From contig JAGYKS010000028.1 in the NCBI GenBank assembly GCA_018401565.1, forward strand, positions 186,001-250,000: a stretch of 64,000 nt of DNA, written 5' to 3'. The DNA comes from Acidimicrobiales bacterium. Its GTDB lineage: Bacteria; Actinomycetota; Acidimicrobiia; Acidimicrobiales; Acidimicrobilacustridaceae. This document shows positions 61,978 through 64,000 of this stretch, one piece after another; the stretch's first letter is position 1; each line of letters starts with the position of its first letter. A program made the position numbers and the translations under genes. Below the pieces are notes generated by a model. It was given only the letters and a program-made list of their open reading frames with translations, ran no database searches and was not told the origin of the DNA.

Positions 61978-62838
61978 ATGTCCCGATCCGCTGATCTCCC
62001 CCGCCGGTGCCGATGGCCAGTGACCGCGGTCGTGCTCGCCGTCGTCGTGCTGGCCGGTACCGCCTGCACCTCGACCGACGACACGTCGAGCTCGGCGGAG
62101 GCCAGCACAGCGCCGAGTACCACCATCACCCAGGGGCTGTTGGCCGGCGCCGACCGGATGGAGGGCCGCTACGCCCACTACGACGTGGTGGCGTACGAGG
62201 GTGATGACATGAAAACCCTGATCATCTCCTTCGGCTTCACCGACCTCTCGATCATCGACAACGAGCTGGTGGCCACGGAGTCGTTCTGCTACTCCGAGCA
62301 TCGTTCCGACCAACCCATCGAGGTGGAGTTTTCTGACGCCGCCACCCAGGCCATCGTGCCGGAGTCGATCGCCGTCGAGCTCACCGAGGCCGACGGCCGG
62401 TTCCGGTTCTTTCGTCCGCCGACACCCACCGGCATCGGTATTCGCCTGGCCGACCCGGCCAACGATCCCCTGCCGACCGACCCCAATGATCCCCGGATCG
62501 CCGACGATGACAATGACGGCAAGCCCGGCGTCACCGCCCGGATCATCGTGTCGCCGGAGCTGACCGGCGAGATCTACCTGGCCCGACGAGAGATCTTCGC
62601 CTACGACGTCACCGAGCAGCCCGATGGTTCGCTGGTGGGCACGGTCATCGACGAATCAGAACAGCTGGTGGTGGGAGCATCCGACGACATCTTCCTCACC
62701 CAGGCCAAATGGGTCCAGCACCCCGACCCTGCGCTCAGCCCCATCATTTTGATCCCGGTCGACCAGAGCTGGGACTGCGCCCGGCTGCGCACCGAGCGAC
62801 CGACCCTGTTCCCCCCGACACCCGTCGTGAACTGGTAG
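61978..62838 (+). CDS. Lipoprotein downstream of carotenoid oxygenase 2
   Basis: ATG 61978 gives a lipoprotein signal 'VVLAVVVLAGTAC' and a Ser/Thr-rich linker. The mature region of about 250 residues contains 'PNDPRIADDDNDGKPG', a Ca-binding D-x-D-x-D-G type loop, and 'VIDESEQLVVGASDDIFLT' and 'SWDCARLRTERPTLFPPTP' near the end. A Cys in the middle ('SFCYSEH') and one near the end may pair. No family is recognised. GAGGAG of the upstream gene serves as a ribosome site. The gene may encode a substrate-binding or sensing protein for the cluster, which is inference. Confidence 0.75.
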   Translation: MSRSADLPRRCRWPVTAVVLAVVVLAGTACTSTDDTSSSAEASTAPSTTITQGLLAGADRMEGRYAHYDVVAYEGDDMKTLIISFGFTDLSIIDNELVATESFCYSEHRSDQPIEVEFSDAATQAIVPESIAVELTEADGRFRFFRPPTPTGIGIRLADPANDPLPTDPNDPRIADDDNDGKPGVTARIIVSPELTGEIYLARREIFAYDVTEQPDGSLVGTVIDESEQLVVGASDDIFLTQAKWVQHPDPALSPIILIPVDQSWDCARLRTERPTLFPPTPVVNW

Positions 62839-63163
62839 CTACGGCCAAGTCTTGGGTGGTTGCCATAGCAAACACGGTTCCGATGACCTCTTCTGAGGCA
62901 ATGAGCACAGTGGAGGATGTCGGGTTTTCCAAGACTTGCCCGGAACACGAAGGTTGGGCGTCGGTCCCGACGGCTTCAACGCCTCGCTCAACACCGCGGG
63001 AAAGATTCCGCTGCGTGGTGTCGGAGGGCCGACTCGCACATTTCACCCCACGCCACTGGTCCTGCTCAGGGCCAGTTTTGAGCTGGCACTCCCGAGGATG
63101 CATTGACGGCATGGCACATCGTCCCCCACGCTGCGTTCGGGGAGCGCCCCCGTCAAGTCGCGT
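62839..63163. other. Gene-poor stretch with dispersed repeat copy B
   Basis: No supported gene lies between the lipoprotein stop and the end of the SLH-repeat gene. A dispersed repeat copy occupies 63015-63070. The rest reads only as short unsupported frames. Confidence 0.55.
63015..63070. repeat. Dispersed intergenic repeat, copy B
   Basis: Matches 50442-50498 from GTGGTGTCGGAGG through the CCGACTCGCA stretch to TGGTCCTGCTCAGGG, with about ten scattered differences. Both copies follow protein-coding clusters and lie in gene-free DNA. Confidence 0.75.
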
Positions 63164-64000
63164 TCAGTCGTCGATGCGTACCCACAAGTCCAGCTCGGCA
63201 CCCAGTCGGTACAGGAATGCTGCCATTTGGGCTCGGGTGACGTCGCCGGTTGGGTTGTAGGGGTTGTTGGTGGTGATGTCGGTTGCCTTGAGCCAGCAGG
63301 CCGGCACCTTGGCGAATTCGGCGATGCTGTTCTGGTCGCTGAATCCGCACAATCTGGGCGCGCGGCTTCGGGTCCGGAGCCGGCGAACCGCCACAAAAAC
63401 GCCGCCATTTGTTGACGGTTCACTATCCCGGTGGGGTTGTAGGGGTTGTTGGTGGTGATGTCTTGTGCCTTCAACCAGCACGCAGCCACCCGGGCGGACT
63501 CGGCAATGGATGCCTCTGGTCGGCGAAGCCGCACGGCGATGGTGCCAAGGTCAGGGCTGCCAGCCATGCGCCACAAAAACAGTGCCATCTGCTGGCGGTT
63601 CACCGGTCGTTTGCGGTGAGCACTTGTCGCCGGCTGATTGGTGCCTTCGGTGATGCCCGCAGTTTCAGTGGCATGGACGTGGCCCGCACGAAATGAGATC
63701 CGCCGGGACATCGGCAAACTCCGGACTGGCTGGAGCTCCGCACTGGGAGTCGTAATCCTCAACAGTTTCGACGGGCACCGATGACCCCATATCGTTGAAC
63801 CGCCACCACCGTGACCCGGTAGAGGCCGGTCTGCGACAACCCCGGGACACCACACATGATGTTGTCGGCGCAGTAGCTGTGCACGTTGCATCACCTGGGG
63901 TGATTTGGTCACTGTGTATCCTGTCACCGGTGGTCTGTTGTCGCCACCAGGCGGCGACCATGACACCGCCATGTCGCCAACACCAGGGGCGACCGCCACA
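63164..64000 (-). CDS. C-terminal part of a secreted FN3/SLH-like repeat protein (5' part outside the window, frameshifted)
   Basis: Reading on the minus strand from the window edge: an FN3 domain ('DMAVSWSPPGGDNRPPVTGY'), a Cys-containing linker, then three SLH-like units with 'NRQQMALFLWRMAGSP', 'CWLKAQDITTNNPYNPTG', 'NRQQMAAFLWRFAGS', 'CWLKATDITTNNPYNPTG' and the last 'RAQMAAFLYRLGAELDLW' followed by the stop at 63164. The units are the same kind as in the subtilase and the esterase of this window. At least four one-base shifts are present. The N-terminal domain that tells the function is not in the window. Confidence 0.75.

Noticed and set aside
60130-62838. A single 902-residue protein joining carotenoid oxygenase 2 to a lipoprotein
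   Set aside because: The fusion arises from a one-base shift near 61885. The oxygenase has its own natural C-terminus (FHANWFPEE) and stop in the next frame, and the lipoprotein has its own start and signal peptide.

Overview
The window reads as a high-GC chromosome segment of an actinomycete, most likely from class Acidimicrobiia. That is an inference from gene content: secreted proteins carrying SLH-like repeats that end in 'AQMAAFLWRLAG'-type motifs, an F420-type (Ddn-like) nitroreductase, a short-form Gnd, a MoxR/DUF58/transglutaminase-like operon and a furA-katG pair. No rRNA, tRNA, CRISPR array or complete insertion sequence was found. A striking property is that about half of the recognisable genes, including conserved housekeeping genes (pgi, gnd, typA, katG), are split by one-base shifts between well-conserved halves. 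Others (sulfatase-like, ppk2, moxR, DUF58, P450, Rieske, one carotenoid oxygenase) are intact. Sequence or assembly indels explain this better than gene decay, so split genes are annotated here as single loci.

Layout. 1-8.6 kb: end of a hypothetical protein, a lipoprotein with an acidic tail, a polysaccharide deacetylase, the sugar-phosphate pair pgi-gnd, a Ddn-like protein, a phytanoyl-CoA dioxygenase-type enzyme, a chagasin-type inhibitor lipoprotein and a lipoprotein alpha/beta hydrolase. 8.6-19.5 kb: one long minus-strand surface operon (SLH-repeat esterase, membrane-anchored propeller/FN3 protein, MoxR, DUF58, and a TgpA-like protein that has lost catalytic Cys and His). 19.8-31.3 kb: typA; an envelope operon (inactive HtrA-like membrane protein, CNA-B-like membrane protein, class A PBP); a Baeyer-Villiger-type monooxygenase; a membrane sulfatase-like protein; ppk2. 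31.4-46.8 kb: a giant secreted subtilase with 46-residue near-identical repeats, FN3 domains and SLH-like repeats; a methyltransferase whose start lies in a CsoR-type palindrome; a CmcI-family methyltransferase; katG-furA; two tandem paralogues of an unknown secreted protein; an acyl-CoA dehydrogenase-like flavoenzyme, two SDRs and a TetR regulator.

46.9-51.4 kb: a toxin-antitoxin island, all on the minus strand: MazF/RHH, a BrnT-like/HTH pair, VapBC, and two DUF433/DUF5615 modules that are 552-bp direct duplicates flanking VapBC. Palindromes lie beside most of the module starts. The island ends with the wreck of a type III restriction subunit.

51.5-62.8 kb: a divergent catabolic cluster. 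The minus arm holds a carotenoid oxygenase, two amidohydrolases, two SDRs, a ThuA-like protein and a P450. The plus arm holds a Rieske oxygenase, a second carotenoid oxygenase and a lipoprotein. All four iron-binding histidines can be placed in both carotenoid oxygenases, which suggests oxidative cleavage of an apocarotenoid- or stilbene-like substrate followed by dehydrogenation and hydrolysis. The window closes inside another FN3/SLH-repeat secreted protein.
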